A stretch of 64,000 nucleotides of DNA from Mucilaginibacter pedocola (GCF_002013915.1 NZ_MBTF01000003.1:186001-250000); one strand, 5' to 3'. Shown: positions 8,797 through 18,064, numbered from the stretch's first letter. Numbers and translations are program-made. Notes: generated by a model not told the origin, from the sequence alone.

Positions 8797-9957
8797 TTAG
8801 ACGGCTTTAAGATGTTTTTTTATGTACTTCGATACACCATCGTAATGGATTTTTAATTTTCGACCACTAAAAAAAACTTCATATCTGTATCCGGCTGTCA
8901 AATAGTTGCGTTTCGATTTGTCAAGTACGTTATCTGGATTGTCAGCCTCAATAAGTACAGCTTCAATTTCTGCATCTTTTCGTATCATTCTTGACAGCAA
9001 CTGTTTAAATTCAAAATCTGCTTGGGGTAGAGAGTATCCTAAGAACACAACTTTAGAAGCTTCAGATAATTCAATTCCTGCGTTCTGCCAAATAAGCTTA
9101 TTTTGAATATTGTTGAGGTTTTTGAGAAATGTCGGTGTTATTAAATTAACATCTAATTTATTGGACTTGTCTTCATTTTGATGAAAATTTAGTTCACAGT
9201 GGCGACAAAACTTTTCATCAAATACATAACCTCCATTAAAAGTAGTATAATACTTAACATATAATCTCTGGCATTTTGGACACTGCATCCAATTTAAAGA
9301 ACCATGAAGCTTTAGGATTTTTAAATTATATCCTCCCTTTCCAATGGCATATAAACCAGGTTTGATACTATGGTCATCTTCATCCAAAGAACTCATGTAG
9401 CAGCAATAGTCCACAACCCCACAAAAGGTTGCAGTTTTAATTGGAGTTTCTTTTTTCATGAGTGAATTAACCCGATTGTCCAACATTATGTCCCAGTTTG
9501 TTGTAATTACGGAAACCAAATCAGACTTTTCACTATCTAATTTCATTCTGGCTTTAGAAATTAAATACTCAGCAAAAATATTTATTGTTTCTTTTGATTT
9601 TCGACTGTTTTGTATTTCCTCTCTAACTGCAAGTATTATTAGCCTATTTAAAGTATACTTTAACTCCAGCAGATCAGAAACCGTGTAATTTTTAAAAGGG
9701 ATTCCGTCGCCAATCGAGCGGTCTATAGGGGTGTAAATATCCTCCAACGAATACCAATATTTGTTGGTATCATCAACTATTAAAGCCTCTTTTAAGAATA
9801 GATCAAATTTGTCTATCCAATTTTTTACTATATCAGATGATTTTTTAGCGTACGATGTTTTTAAATCATAAATAGCTTTTACAAGTGCAGCTTGTGATGG
9901 AGCACCTGCGTCCATAGAAAAGCCAGCGCCAAGTACATAAACAGTTTTCTCACTCAT
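8797..9957 (-). CDS. SIR2-like protein with zinc-ribbon insertion
   Basis: A 386-residue protein of the SIR2-like (SIR2_2) class. Visible motifs are GAGFS at residues 10-14 (nucleotide-binding loop), TTNWD at 152-156, KLHGSLNW at 216-223 and GYSLPQAD at 307-314 near the C-terminal part of the fold. Two Cys pairs, CPKC (226-229) and CRHC (251-254), form a likely zinc ribbon. There is no signal peptide or membrane helix. SIR2-like domains outside the deacetylase group are often NAD-degrading effectors in anti-phage systems (family knowledge); whether this one is catalytic is unknown. It is AT-rich, lies tail to tail with the membrane-protein gene and 157 nt from the immunity-type gene on the other strand. 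Function as a defence effector is inference. Confidence 0.82.
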   Translation of the reverse strand: MSEKTVYVLGAGFSMDAGAPSQAALVKAIYDLKTSYAKKSSDIVKNWIDKFDLFLKEALIVDDTNKYWYSLEDIYTPIDRSIGDGIPFKNYTVSDLLELKYTLNRLIILAVREEIQNSRKSKETINIFAEYLISKARMKLDSEKSDLVSVITTNWDIMLDNRVNSLMKKETPIKTATFCGVVDYCCYMSSLDEDDHSIKPGLYAIGKGGYNLKILKLHGSLNWMQCPKCQRLYVKYYTTFNGGYVFDEKFCRHCELNFHQNEDKSNKLDVNLITPTFLKNLNNIQNKLIWQNAGIELSEASKVVFLGYSLPQADFEFKQLLSRMIRKDAEIEAVLIEADNPDNVLDKSKRNYLTAGYRYEVFFSGRKLKIHYDGVSKYIKKHLKAV

Positions 9958-10114
9958 GATTTTGATTGTGATAAGTCGGTTAATGAGAATAAATTTAGTG
10001 TTTCAATTTGATAATAGAGAATATTTATAGCTTATCCAACTAAACTTCAATAATTTAAAATATATATTTAGCTATTCAACCAAATTAAATCATTTAAACC
10101 TAAATTTTGCACAC

Positions 10115-10459
10115 ATGGGACTTGGCGCACCTGAACTTATTCTGATACTTGTTGTCTTACTTCTTACGTTCCCGCTTTACTTTTTGCCTTCAATTTTAGG
10201 TCGGAAAAAACACAATTCTACTTCGATATTCCTCTTAAATCTTTTCTTAGGGTGGACAGCAGTCGGTTGGATAGTTGCTTTGATTTGGGCGCTCTCTAAT
10301 GATGCACCGCCAGTTATTTTCAATAACATTCCGCCTCCACAAGCACCAAGGGAGAAAAGCAAAGCAGACGAATTAACAAAACTGGCGCGATTGCATAGTG
10401 ATGGAGTGCTTACACAAGAGGAGTTTGACACAGAGAAAAGAAAACTGTTGTCGCAATAA
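10115..10459 (+). CDS. Superinfection-immunity-like membrane protein with SHOCT tail
   Basis: A 114-residue protein. Residues about 7-30 and 38-63 are hydrophobic helices; the segment LNLFLGWTAVGWIVALIWAL is the hallmark of the family named after phage T4 Imm-type superinfection immunity proteins. The last 30 residues (KADELTKLARLHSDGVLTQEEFDTEKRKLL) are a SHOCT domain, a short helical oligomerisation motif. The protein should sit in the inner membrane with the SHOCT tail in the cytoplasm. It closes the AT-rich islet; the next gene on the other strand is 4 nt away and has normal GC content. Such proteins are widespread in bacteria, so a direct anti-phage role is not established. Confidence 0.85.
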   Translation: MGLGAPELILILVVLLLTFPLYFLPSILGRKKHNSTSIFLLNLFLGWTAVGWIVALIWALSNDAPPVIFNNIPPPQAPREKSKADELTKLARLHSDGVLTQEEFDTEKRKLLSQ

Positions 10460-10463
10460 TATT

Positions 10464-10697
10464 TTATTTCACCTCATACCAACCAATATCCACCCCACCA
10501 TAATTGCGTAATACATCCACGGCTTCCTGGGCGAGGCGTTCGGTGGCGGTTTTGATGTTCATGATAACCTGCGGTCCGCTGGCGGCGGGGATGAGGGTGA
10601 TATCTTCTTCTAAAAATTCGTTTCCTAAAAGGTATTCGCGGGCGTCGTCGGCGTGGGCCTGGTCGGAGAATGTTGCGGTGGCGATGTGTGGTGTCAT
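10464..10697 (-). CDS. Small conserved hypothetical protein
   Basis: A 77-residue soluble protein without signal peptide or membrane segment. It has an alpha/beta pattern: HIATATFSDQAHADDAREYLL, then EEDITLIPA and VIMNIKTATERLAQEAVDVLRNYGG. The fold hint is similar to small general-stress proteins that begin with a ferredoxin-like beta-alpha-beta unit, but I do not recognise a named family with certainty. GC content and codon use match the chromosome, unlike the AT-rich islet to its left, so it marks the islet's right edge. Role unknown. Confidence 0.7.
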   Translation of the reverse strand: MTPHIATATFSDQAHADDAREYLLGNEFLEEDITLIPAASGPQVIMNIKTATERLAQEAVDVLRNYGGVDIGWYEVK

Positions 10698-11207
10698 GGA
10701 GATTTAACAGTTTGTTGGTTCATTTGTTCACTGGTTCAATAGTTCATTGGTGGGGAGAGGTTAGGTGTTGGTGGCTATTGCATCGTGGCTAATAGATGCT
10801 TCGCTGCGCTCAAGCATGACAAAGCCGGTGTCGCTGGCGCGCGCCTGTGGCGCGTGTTGTGCTTTGCTAAGCATTCGGTTGTAGCATTGTGGCTAAACCC
10901 CACCCTGCCTTTGCGCACGGGCAGCCGCACCCCTCCCCGAGGAAGGAATTAGAATACTCCAAGCATTTTCTTCCCCGTCAGCAGAGGAGCTTCGGGCGAA
11001 AGCGGGCAGAACGTGGTGGGCGTGTGCGGAGGGAAGGACATTGGGAATGTTTGCTGAAGTGCGGGGAAAGGGCGGCGCAGCAAGGGGCTCCCGATAGCTA
11101 TCGGGATTCCCGGTCCGTGAGTTCTGCGCGGTTTGTCCGTAGGACTCCTTCGGAGCAGGGCAAAGGCCTGTGCGGCAAAGAAGCCTTTCTGCTGACTTGA
11201 TTTTTTG

Positions 11208-11235
11208 GTTACTTTTTTAGCAAGAAAAAAGTAAC
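11208..11235. repeat. Hairpin at the end of a dispersed GC-rich repeat
   Basis: Perfect 11-bp arms GTTACTTTTTT and AAAAAAGTAAC around a 6-nt loop. It follows the GC-rich repeat block that begins near 10988. It is not directly behind a gene, so it is more likely part of the repeat than a working terminator. Confidence 0.6.
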
Positions 11236-11383
11236 AGCCCAGCGGCAAATGAGCGGCGGATGATTTTATTGTAGTACAAGAAATTGTAGAACCCACATAA
11301 ACGAGAGTCTTCGGCAATTGATAGCGTCCGTGTCGCTGGTGATAACACCAGCAACGGCATCAAATACCAACGACGGCATGGCG

Positions 11384-11440
11384 GCTAACACACCCCCGCC
11401 TTTGCGCACATTCCTCCCGCGCCCCCTCTCAAGAGGGGAA
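11384..11440. repeat. Half copy of the CCCCTCT...AGAGGGG repeat family
   Basis: Begins GCTAACACACCC and ends with the 16-nt palindrome CCCCTCTCAAGAGGGG (11423-11438). Related copies lie at 15851-15975 (complete inverted pair) and 24191-24228 (half copy). This copy and the one at 15851 bracket the hybrid sensor gene. Confidence 0.65.
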
Positions 11441-11617
11441 TTTGTTGTGGCTACGGCAATTCGCTTTCCGCTTTATTCTTTCTGCTTTTCATCTTATCTT
11501 CCTAAGAAAAACCCTTAATTATCAATTTCTTTTTGTAATTTATGAACCAATTAGCCGCGTACTTCGTATACCTGCTATTGTTATAAACCAATTATACTTA
11601 CCCTTTCTTAACCCCTG

Positions 11618-14600
11618 ATGTATAAGTACTTTATACTTGCCCTATTCGTGTTTTTTGTGCGCGATGGTTTTGCGCAAAACCAAAGCATGAAGTTTGAGCA
11701 TTTGGGCAAAAAAGAAGGGCTCTCGCAAATCAACGTGGGCTGCATTATACAAGACAGCCGCGGTTTCATTTGGGTAGGCACGCGCGACGGACTGAGCAAG
11801 TACGATGGCTACGGTTTCACCAACTATAGGCACGACCCGCAGGATCCCGGCTCTATCAGCAGCAGCATGGTATCGGATATTATTGAAGACCACGAGGGGA
11901 ACATCTGGATGGCCACCATTATTGGCCTCAACAAACTGGATCGCCGCACCGGCACTTTCACCAAATACCTCCATAACGATAAAGACCCTAACTCGCTTTC
12001 GGATAACATACTGAACAAACTGGCGGTTGATGATAGAGGCAACCTGTGGGTGGCCAGCCAGGGTGGTTTAGATTATTTTGATACCAAGGCAGGTAAGTTC
12101 ACAAAACATTTTAAGCATAACCCTAAGGATGATAGCAGCCTGGCGAACGATAAGGTGAGCTTTATTTACATCGGTGCCAACAAACAATTATGGGTAGGCA
12201 CCACCGGCGGCGGGCTGGACTTGTTCGACGCTAAAAAACAAGAGTTTCGCCACTATCGGCACAACGCCACCGACCCGCGCTCTATCTCGGGTAACGATAT
12301 CAGTTGCATTTACGAAGACGGCAAGGGGCGCCTGTGGATAGGTACCCTGAACGATGCGCTGAACCAGCTGGAGCGTAATAGTCAAACCTTTGTGCGCTAC
12401 CCATACCGCAATGGCGCGCCAAACACCATCAGCAGCAATACCCTATACGCCCTCAATAGCGACGAGAACGGTAACCTGTGGATAGGCAGCGAGAACGGCG
12501 GCCTCTGCATCCTCAACCCCGAGACGGGCAATTTTTACACCTACAAGCACGACGATATCGACAAGAATAGCCTAACGGGTAACTCCATCTACGGCATTGC
12601 TAAGGATAGGCTGGGCAATATGTGGCTGGGAGCTTTTGCAGGCGGAATTAACCTGTTCAAGCGCAGTACCGAAAGCTTTACCCATTACAGGCACAGCTCG
12701 TTGGAGAATAGCCTCTCTAATGATTTTGTGCTGGCCCTTTACGAAGACCCCGAGCGCAACGTATGGGTAGGCACCGATGGCGGCGGCGTAAACAAGTTCG
12801 ATTACAAGAACGGTAAGGTAACACATTATATGCAGCAGCCCGGTAAAAACAGCATCACGGGCAACTTTGTGCTTACCGTGAACCAGGACCACGAGAATAA
12901 TTTTTGGTTCGGTACCTGGGCAGATGGTATCAGTGTGTTCAATGCCAAAACGGGTGTTTTTACCAATATTAAAAACCAGCCGGGCAACCCCAATAGCCTG
13001 CCGGGCAATAATATTTATGCGCTCACTCATACTAAAGACAACACCACCTGGATAGGCACCTATAACGATGGGCTGAGCCATTACGACCCTAAAACCAAAA
13101 AGTTCAGCAATTATAAATACGATGCTGCCGACCCGCACAGCCTCAGCAGCGATAGGGTGTACAGCCTGCTGGAAGACAGCCACGGCAACCTGTGGGTAGG
13201 CACCTTTGATGGCGGCCTGAATTTATATAACCGCAATACCAATTCGTTCATTCGCTACCGACACAAAGCGGGCACCAACAGCATCAGCGATGATAACGTG
13301 CCCGACCTGTACGAAGGCCGCAACGGCAGCATCTGGATAAGTACCTTCACGGGCCTCAACCTGTTCGACCCGATAACCCGCCACTTCACCGTTTTTACCA
13401 AAAAGGATGGCTTACCCAGCGATATAGTTTACGCTGCCCGTGAGGACGACGACGGTAAAATTTGGGTGAGCACTAACAATGGCCTATCTATGTTCGACCC
13501 GGTGAAGCGCACTTTTAAGAACTATTCGGTGGAAGATGGCTTGCAGGAGGATGAATTTAAATCGCACTCGGCCTACAAAGGGGCATCGGGCAAGTTATAC
13601 TTTGGCGGGGTGAACGGCTTTAACGCCTTTTCGCCGGGACAGATACTGAAGCCCGAAGGTTTTTCGCCGCTGGTGATTACTTCGTTCCAGGTGTTCAACA
13701 AAAAGGTGGCCGCCGCCAAAAACAGTAACGACCCTTCGCCGCTGAAACAGGATATATCTGATACCAAGAGCATCACGCTCAATTATAAGCAGTCGGTAAT
13801 TTCGTTGGAGTTTGCCGCGCTGGATTTTACATCCGCCGATAAAAAGCAATACGCTTACATACTGGAGGGCTTTGATAAGGAATGGAATTTTGTAGGCACG
13901 CGCCACACCGCCACTTACACCAACCTGCCTGCCGGTACGTATACTTTTAAGGTGAAGTACCAAAACATGGTGGGCCTATGGTCGCCGGTTACGCCGGGGC
14001 TAACCATTATTACGCAGCCCCCGTTTTGGCTCACCTGGTGGTTTAAAACGCTGGTGGTGCTTATTGTGGTAGGCATTGTTTTGGGCATATTCAGGCTGCG
14101 CGTGCGCACCATTAAAGCGCAAAAGGCCATTTTGGAGCGGCAGGTAGAAGACCGCACCCAACGCCTCAACGAAATGAGCAAAGGCGAGCGCATATTGCGC
14201 GAAGAGGCCGAGAAGGCCCGCGAAGAAGCGGAGAAAGCCAATCGTGCCAAAAGTATTTTCCTGGCCACCATGAGCCACGAGATACGCACACCCATGAACG
14301 GCGTAATGGGTATGGCTACGTTACTGGCCAACACCCCGCTTAACCGCGAGCAGCAGGAATATACCGAAACCATAAAAACCTGCGGCGATAGCCTGCTAAA
14401 TGTGATAAACGATATCCTCGATTTTTCGAAAATAGAATCGGGCAATATGGAGCTGGACGAACACGATTTCGACCTGAGGGATTGCATAGAGGCAGTGCTG
14501 GATATTTTTGCCGAAAAAGCCGCCCGCACCAACCTCGACCTGGTTTACCAGGTAGAACACAATGTGCCCGCGCAGATCATTGCCGATTCGTTACGCTTGC

Positions 14601-15781
14601 GGCAGGTACTTATTAATTTGGTGGGCAATGCCGTTAAGTTTACAGCCAAGGGCGAGGTGTTCATCTGTGTGAAACTGAAGAATACGTTGGATAATGCCTT
14701 TGAACTACAATTTGAAGTGCGCGATACGGGTATAGGTATACCGCCAAATAAGTTGAACAAGTTGTTCAAGGCATTCTCGCAGGTAGATAGCAGCACCACC
14801 CGCAAATACGGCGGCACGGGGCTTGGTTTGGCCATCAGCGAGAAACTGGTTGCCCTGATGGGCGGCGAAATTGGGGTGAAGAGCCAGGTGGGTAAAGGCA
14901 CTACTTTCTTCTTCAATATTACCGTGAAGCCCGGCAACAAGGCGCAACGCAATTACGTGCACCTCAACCTTGCCGAGATACAAAACAAGCGCATTTTAGT
15001 GGTTGATGATAACCAAACCAACCGCGATATACTGGAAGAGCAGTTGAAACAATGGGAGTTCATCCCGGTGATGGCCGAATCGGGCACCGAGGCTTTGAAA
15101 CTTTTGGAAGATAAAGAGCAGGTGCACCTCATTATATCCGACATGAACATGCCCGAGATGGATGGCATTACCCTGGCGCGAAAGATACGAGAGTTAGATG
15201 GCGGCATCCCTATTATCTTGCTTACCTCCATGGGGAACGAGCAGAGTAAAAAGAACAAGAGCCTGTTCAACGTGGCGCTTACCAAGCCTACCAAGCACCA
15301 GGTGCTGTACAAACATATAATTGAGCAACTGAAGCTGACCCACGAGGTGAAGCACGAGGTGCAGCCGGTGAAAACGCCGTTCTCGGAAGATTTTGCAAAT
15401 CATCACCCTATTAATATTTTGATAGCCGAGGATAACGCTATTAACCAAAAGCTGGCCAAATACATCCTCAACAAAATGGGCTACAAACCCGATTTGGTGG
15501 AGAACGGCCACGAATGCCTCAACGCGCTCATCAACAAAAAGTACGATATGGTGCTGATGGATGTACAAATGCCCGAGATGGACGGACTGGAGGCCACGCG
15601 CTTTATCCGCCAGAATATGGAGCACCAGCCCGCTATTATAGCCATGACGGCCAACGCCATGGCCGAAGACCGCGAGCAATGCCTGCAAGCCGGTATGAAT
15701 GATTACCTGAGCAAGCCCCTGAAACTGCAGGAAATTATGGCCGCGCTGGAAAAATGGGAACCAAAGAAAGCTGCACTTTAG
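11618..15781 (+). CDS. Hybrid two-component sensor with propeller domain and two receivers
   Basis: A 1387-residue one-protein signalling relay. Signal peptide (res 1-19, ending DGFAQ), then repeated two-component-propeller units (WVGTRDGLSKYD, WIGTLNDALNQLE, WVGTFDGGLNLYN and others) to about residue 670, a Y_Y_Y domain near 720-800, and a membrane helix at about 808-830. After a Glu-rich coiled coil come HisKA with phospho-acceptor His887 in MSHEIRTPMNG, an HATPase domain (NAVKF, DTGIGIP, GTGLGLAIS), receiver 1 (Asp1175, SDMNMPEMDG) and receiver 2 (Asp1315, MDVQMPEMDG). Unlike the Bacteroides hybrid regulators of polysaccharide loci, there is no C-terminal AraC DNA-binding domain, so output must go through a partner or be a sink. 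The ligand is probably periplasmic. No susC/susD pair is nearby. Confidence 0.95.
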   Translation: MYKYFILALFVFFVRDGFAQNQSMKFEHLGKKEGLSQINVGCIIQDSRGFIWVGTRDGLSKYDGYGFTNYRHDPQDPGSISSSMVSDIIEDHEGNIWMATIIGLNKLDRRTGTFTKYLHNDKDPNSLSDNILNKLAVDDRGNLWVASQGGLDYFDTKAGKFTKHFKHNPKDDSSLANDKVSFIYIGANKQLWVGTTGGGLDLFDAKKQEFRHYRHNATDPRSISGNDISCIYEDGKGRLWIGTLNDALNQLERNSQTFVRYPYRNGAPNTISSNTLYALNSDENGNLWIGSENGGLCILNPETGNFYTYKHDDIDKNSLTGNSIYGIAKDRLGNMWLGAFAGGINLFKRSTESFTHYRHSSLENSLSNDFVLALYEDPERNVWVGTDGGGVNKFDYKNGKVTHYMQQPGKNSITGNFVLTVNQDHENNFWFGTWADGISVFNAKTGVFTNIKNQPGNPNSLPGNNIYALTHTKDNTTWIGTYNDGLSHYDPKTKKFSNYKYDAADPHSLSSDRVYSLLEDSHGNLWVGTFDGGLNLYNRNTNSFIRYRHKAGTNSISDDNVPDLYEGRNGSIWISTFTGLNLFDPITRHFTVFTKKDGLPSDIVYAAREDDDGKIWVSTNNGLSMFDPVKRTFKNYSVEDGLQEDEFKSHSAYKGASGKLYFGGVNGFNAFSPGQILKPEGFSPLVITSFQVFNKKVAAAKNSNDPSPLKQDISDTKSITLNYKQSVISLEFAALDFTSADKKQYAYILEGFDKEWNFVGTRHTATYTNLPAGTYTFKVKYQNMVGLWSPVTPGLTIITQPPFWLTWWFKTLVVLIVVGIVLGIFRLRVRTIKAQKAILERQVEDRTQRLNEMSKGERILREEAEKAREEAEKANRAKSIFLATMSHEIRTPMNGVMGMATLLANTPLNREQQEYTETIKTCGDSLLNVINDILDFSKIESGNMELDEHDFDLRDCIEAVLDIFAEKAARTNLDLVYQVEHNVPAQIIADSLRLRQVLINLVGNAVKFTAKGEVFICVKLKNTLDNAFELQFEVRDTGIGIPPNKLNKLFKAFSQVDSSTTRKYGGTGLGLAISEKLVALMGGEIGVKSQVGKGTTFFFNITVKPGNKAQRNYVHLNLAEIQNKRILVVDDNQTNRDILEEQLKQWEFIPVMAESGTEALKLLEDKEQVHLIISDMNMPEMDGITLARKIRELDGGIPIILLTSMGNEQSKKNKSLFNVALTKPTKHQVLYKHIIEQLKLTHEVKHEVQPVKTPFSEDFANHHPINILIAEDNAINQKLAKYILNKMGYKPDLVENGHECLNALINKKYDMVLMDVQMPEMDGLEATRFIRQNMEHQPAIIAMTANAMAEDREQCLQAGMNDYLSKPLKLQEIMAALEKWEPKKAAL

Positions 15782-15850
15782 CCTGCGCTATGTAAGGTTA
15801 TTTGAATAACTTTACCACATGCGTGTTTGGAAGCTTGAAAGCGGAGGCAC

Positions 15851-15975
15851 GTGCGATTCCCCTCTTGAGAGGGGTGGAGGGGTGTGTTCGCTAACTTTGC
15901 TTTGTGCCAATTGCATAATGGCTAACACACCCCTGCAGCCGCACATCCCGCCGCACCCCCTCTCGAGAGGGGAAC
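15851..15975. repeat. Inverted-repeat element, CCCCTC family
   Basis: Two arms point at each other: the left arm has GATTCCCCTCTTGAGAGGGG then GGGGTGTGTT; the right has AACACACCCC, a GC-rich stretch, then CCCCCTCTCGAGAGGGGAAC. The loop is about 35 nt of AT-richer DNA. It starts 69 nt after the hybrid sensor stop and may act as a terminator, but its structure is that of a small non-coding repeat element with related copies at 11384, 22035 and 24191. Confidence 0.7.
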
Positions 15976-16029
15976 TTAGAAAAGCATTCGGACAGGTGTA
16001 TTTTAAACAAACCAAATCATCATTTTATC

Positions 16030-16818
16030 ATGTCGTTTTTAAAAAAGCTCCCCCGCTTAGTTGGCTTTGCCTTGTTTTTAATGGCCGTTTTGCCGGTTAA
16101 CCAGTTGCGCGCTGCGGATAATAGCGTTTACCAAATAAAAGTATACCATTACAAAACTGTCGCGCAAAAGCAGGTGATAGAAGATTACCTGAAAGATGTT
16201 TTTGTGCCCTATATCCACAAAAGCGGTATCAGTAAAGTGGGCGTATTCCGCACGCTGGAAGCTGATACCGCCGACAGGCGCATTTATGTGCTGGTGCCTT
16301 TCAAATCACTCAAACAAATGGACCAAGTGAGCGATGGCGTACTGAAAGAGATAGCAGCATCGCAAGGCAACGCCTATGCGAATGCCGACTACAAGAACCC
16401 GCCATACACCCGTTTGGAAACTATCGTGCTGAACGCATTCTACAAAATGCCAGCCCCGGCAGCACCTGAACTAAGCGCGCCAAAAAGCGAACGCATTTAC
16501 GAACTCCGTAGTTACGAAAGCTCTACCGAGAGCTATTTCATCAACAAAGTAAAAATGTTCAACGTGGGCGATGAGGTGGCGCTGTTCAAACGCCTAAACT
16601 TCAACGCGGTTTTCTATGGCAGCGTAATAGCCGGCAGCCGTATGCCCAACCTGATGTATATGACCACCTTTAACAATAAAGCCGACCGCGACAAACATTG
16701 GGAAGCTTTTAATACCGATGCTTACTGGAAAGAACTTTCATCAAAAGCGGAGTACCAGCACAACGTTTCAAAAGGCGATATCATCTTTTTGCAGCCTGCC
16801 GATTACTCAGACTTTTAA
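16030..16818 (+). CDS. NIPSNAP family protein
   Basis: A 262-residue secreted protein. A signal peptide of about 26 residues (hydrophobic LVGFALFLMAVLPVNQLRA) is followed by two ferredoxin-like NIPSNAP halves: the first around YQIKVYHYKT and IRVL-like strands, the second at RIYELRSYESSTESYFINKVKMF. The closing GDIIFLQPADYSDF matches the usual C-terminus in Bacteroidota. The biochemical role of bacterial NIPSNAP proteins is not settled. It lies 24 nt upstream of a GH88 gene on the same strand and is probably cotranscribed, so it may take part in uronate catabolism. Confidence 0.88.
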   Translation: MSFLKKLPRLVGFALFLMAVLPVNQLRAADNSVYQIKVYHYKTVAQKQVIEDYLKDVFVPYIHKSGISKVGVFRTLEADTADRRIYVLVPFKSLKQMDQVSDGVLKEIAASQGNAYANADYKNPPYTRLETIVLNAFYKMPAPAAPELSAPKSERIYELRSYESSTESYFINKVKMFNVGDEVALFKRLNFNAVFYGSVIAGSRMPNLMYMTTFNNKADRDKHWEAFNTDAYWKELSSKAEYQHNVSKGDIIFLQPADYSDF

Positions 16819-16842
16819 TTTCACCTATACCATCTGCCTGTT

Positions 16843-18054
16843 ATGAGAACAAAATCGATACTGTCGCTCGGTATTGCCGTGCTGCTGTTCAGTGCTACCT
16901 TCGCGCAGCAAAAAAACAGTTTTAAGCCGCAAAAGGCGCTATTGAATACTATTGCACGCAATTTGAAGGATGCCGATGCGCAGTACAAATACATGGCTAC
17001 GCTGCTAAAGCCCGAAGAATTCCCCAAGGCATTCCACCCCGAAACAGGCAAACTGGAAACCAGTAATTCGGGCTGGTGGTGCAGTGGCTTTTACCCGGGC
17101 ACGCTGTTGGAACTGTATCGCCAAAACCATGATGGAGCCTTAAAAACCGAAGCTGACCGCATAATGCAGGTATTGGCAAAAGAGCAATACAACACCCACA
17201 CGCATGATCTTGGCTTTATGATGTATTGCAGTTTCGGAACGGCCAACCAATTAGAACCAACGCCGGAGTACAAACAAATCCTGCTGAACAGCGCAAAGTC
17301 GTTGTCGACGCGTTTTAATCCTAAAGTAGGCTGCATCAAATCATGGGATTCAAAACCATCGGATTTTTTGGTGATAATTGATAATATGATGAACCTGGAA
17401 CTACTGTTTTGGGCCACCCGAGAAACCGGCGACTCCAGCTTTTACAAACTGGCGGTAACGCACGCCAATACCACTATCAAAAACCATTACCGTCCGGATT
17501 ATAGCTCGTACCACGTCATCAACTACAACCCTGAAACCGGCGATGTGCAGGATAAACGTACTGCCCAGGGTTATGCCAAAGAATCGGCATGGGCAAGGGG
17601 GCAGGCATGGGGGCTATATGGCTTCACGGTGGTGTACAGGGAAACCAAAGACAAAAAATACCTCGATCAAGCCAATGGCATCGCCAGATTCCTGCTGAAT
17701 AACCCTAACCTCCCGGCAGATAAAATACCGTACTGGGATTTCAACGCGCCAAATATCCCGAATGCGCTGCGCGATGCATCTGCCGCCGCCATCACGGCTT
17801 CGGCTCTGTTGGAGCTTTGCCGATATGCTGACAAGGCCGATGGGCAAAAATATTTCAAAACAGCAGAAACGATCATCAAAAACTTGTCCTCGCCAACTTA
17901 TCGTTCTAAACCAAACACCAACGGCGGGTTTATTTTACAACACAGCGTAGGCCACTTCCCGGCAGGTACCGAGATAGATGTACCACTAACTTATGCCGAC
18001 TATTATTTTGTGGAGGCGATGGAGAGGTATAAAGAATTTGCGAAGTTGAAATAG
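16843..18054 (+). CDS. GH88 unsaturated glucuronyl hydrolase
   Basis: A 403-residue glycoside hydrolase of family 88, which hydrates and releases the 4,5-unsaturated uronic acid left at the non-reducing end by polysaccharide lyases. Signal peptide LSLGIAVLLFSATFAQ (to about residue 22) sends it to the periplasm. The two family Asp residues are visible as Asp122 in HDLGFMM and Asp180 in IIDNMMN, 58 apart as expected, and ESAWARGQAWGLYGF is the typical aromatic cleft segment. The product, a 4-deoxy-hexosulose uronate, is the substrate of KduI encoded 1.7 kb downstream, which supports one pathway. No lyase gene is in view. Confidence 0.94.
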   Translation: MRTKSILSLGIAVLLFSATFAQQKNSFKPQKALLNTIARNLKDADAQYKYMATLLKPEEFPKAFHPETGKLETSNSGWWCSGFYPGTLLELYRQNHDGALKTEADRIMQVLAKEQYNTHTHDLGFMMYCSFGTANQLEPTPEYKQILLNSAKSLSTRFNPKVGCIKSWDSKPSDFLVIIDNMMNLELLFWATRETGDSSFYKLAVTHANTTIKNHYRPDYSSYHVINYNPETGDVQDKRTAQGYAKESAWARGQAWGLYGFTVVYRETKDKKYLDQANGIARFLLNNPNLPADKIPYWDFNAPNIPNALRDASAAAITASALLELCRYADKADGQKYFKTAETIIKNLSSPTYRSKPNTNGGFILQHSVGHFPAGTEIDVPLTYADYYFVEAMERYKEFAKLK

Positions 18055-18064
18055 CGTTGTTGTT

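Larger units (their letters stand above)
10698..11617. repeat. Gene-free composite repeat region
   Basis: No convincing gene in about 920 bp. The left part is rich in direct-repeat-like GTTCA/TTGG words. At 10795-10830 there is a fragment (ATGCTTCGCTGCGCTC) of a dispersed Bacteroidota repeat. From 10988 a GC-rich block carries AGCTTCGGGCGAAAGCGGGC, which recurs exactly at 62001-62020, an 18-bp palindrome TCCCGATAGCTATCGGGA at 11089-11106, and a hairpin at 11208-11235 (arms GTTACTTTTTT / AAAAAAGTAAC). A half copy of the CCCCTCTCAAGAGGGG family is at 11384-11440. Reading frames on both strands cross these palindromes and lack homology signals, so I do not call them genes. Confidence 0.7.

Noticed and set aside
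8039..10460. Prophage or integrative element around the AT-rich islet
   Set aside because: No integrase, tRNA, attachment repeat or structural phage gene is seen at either edge.
10889..11317. Overlapping frames on both strands in the repeat block
   Set aside because: They cross palindromes and hairpins of dispersed repeats and have Arg/Pro/Gly-rich translations without family signal.
12572..13183. Long minus-strand frames (12572-13183, 13595-13963, 13915-14532)
   Set aside because: Shadows of the hybrid sensor gene on the other strand, without motifs of their own.
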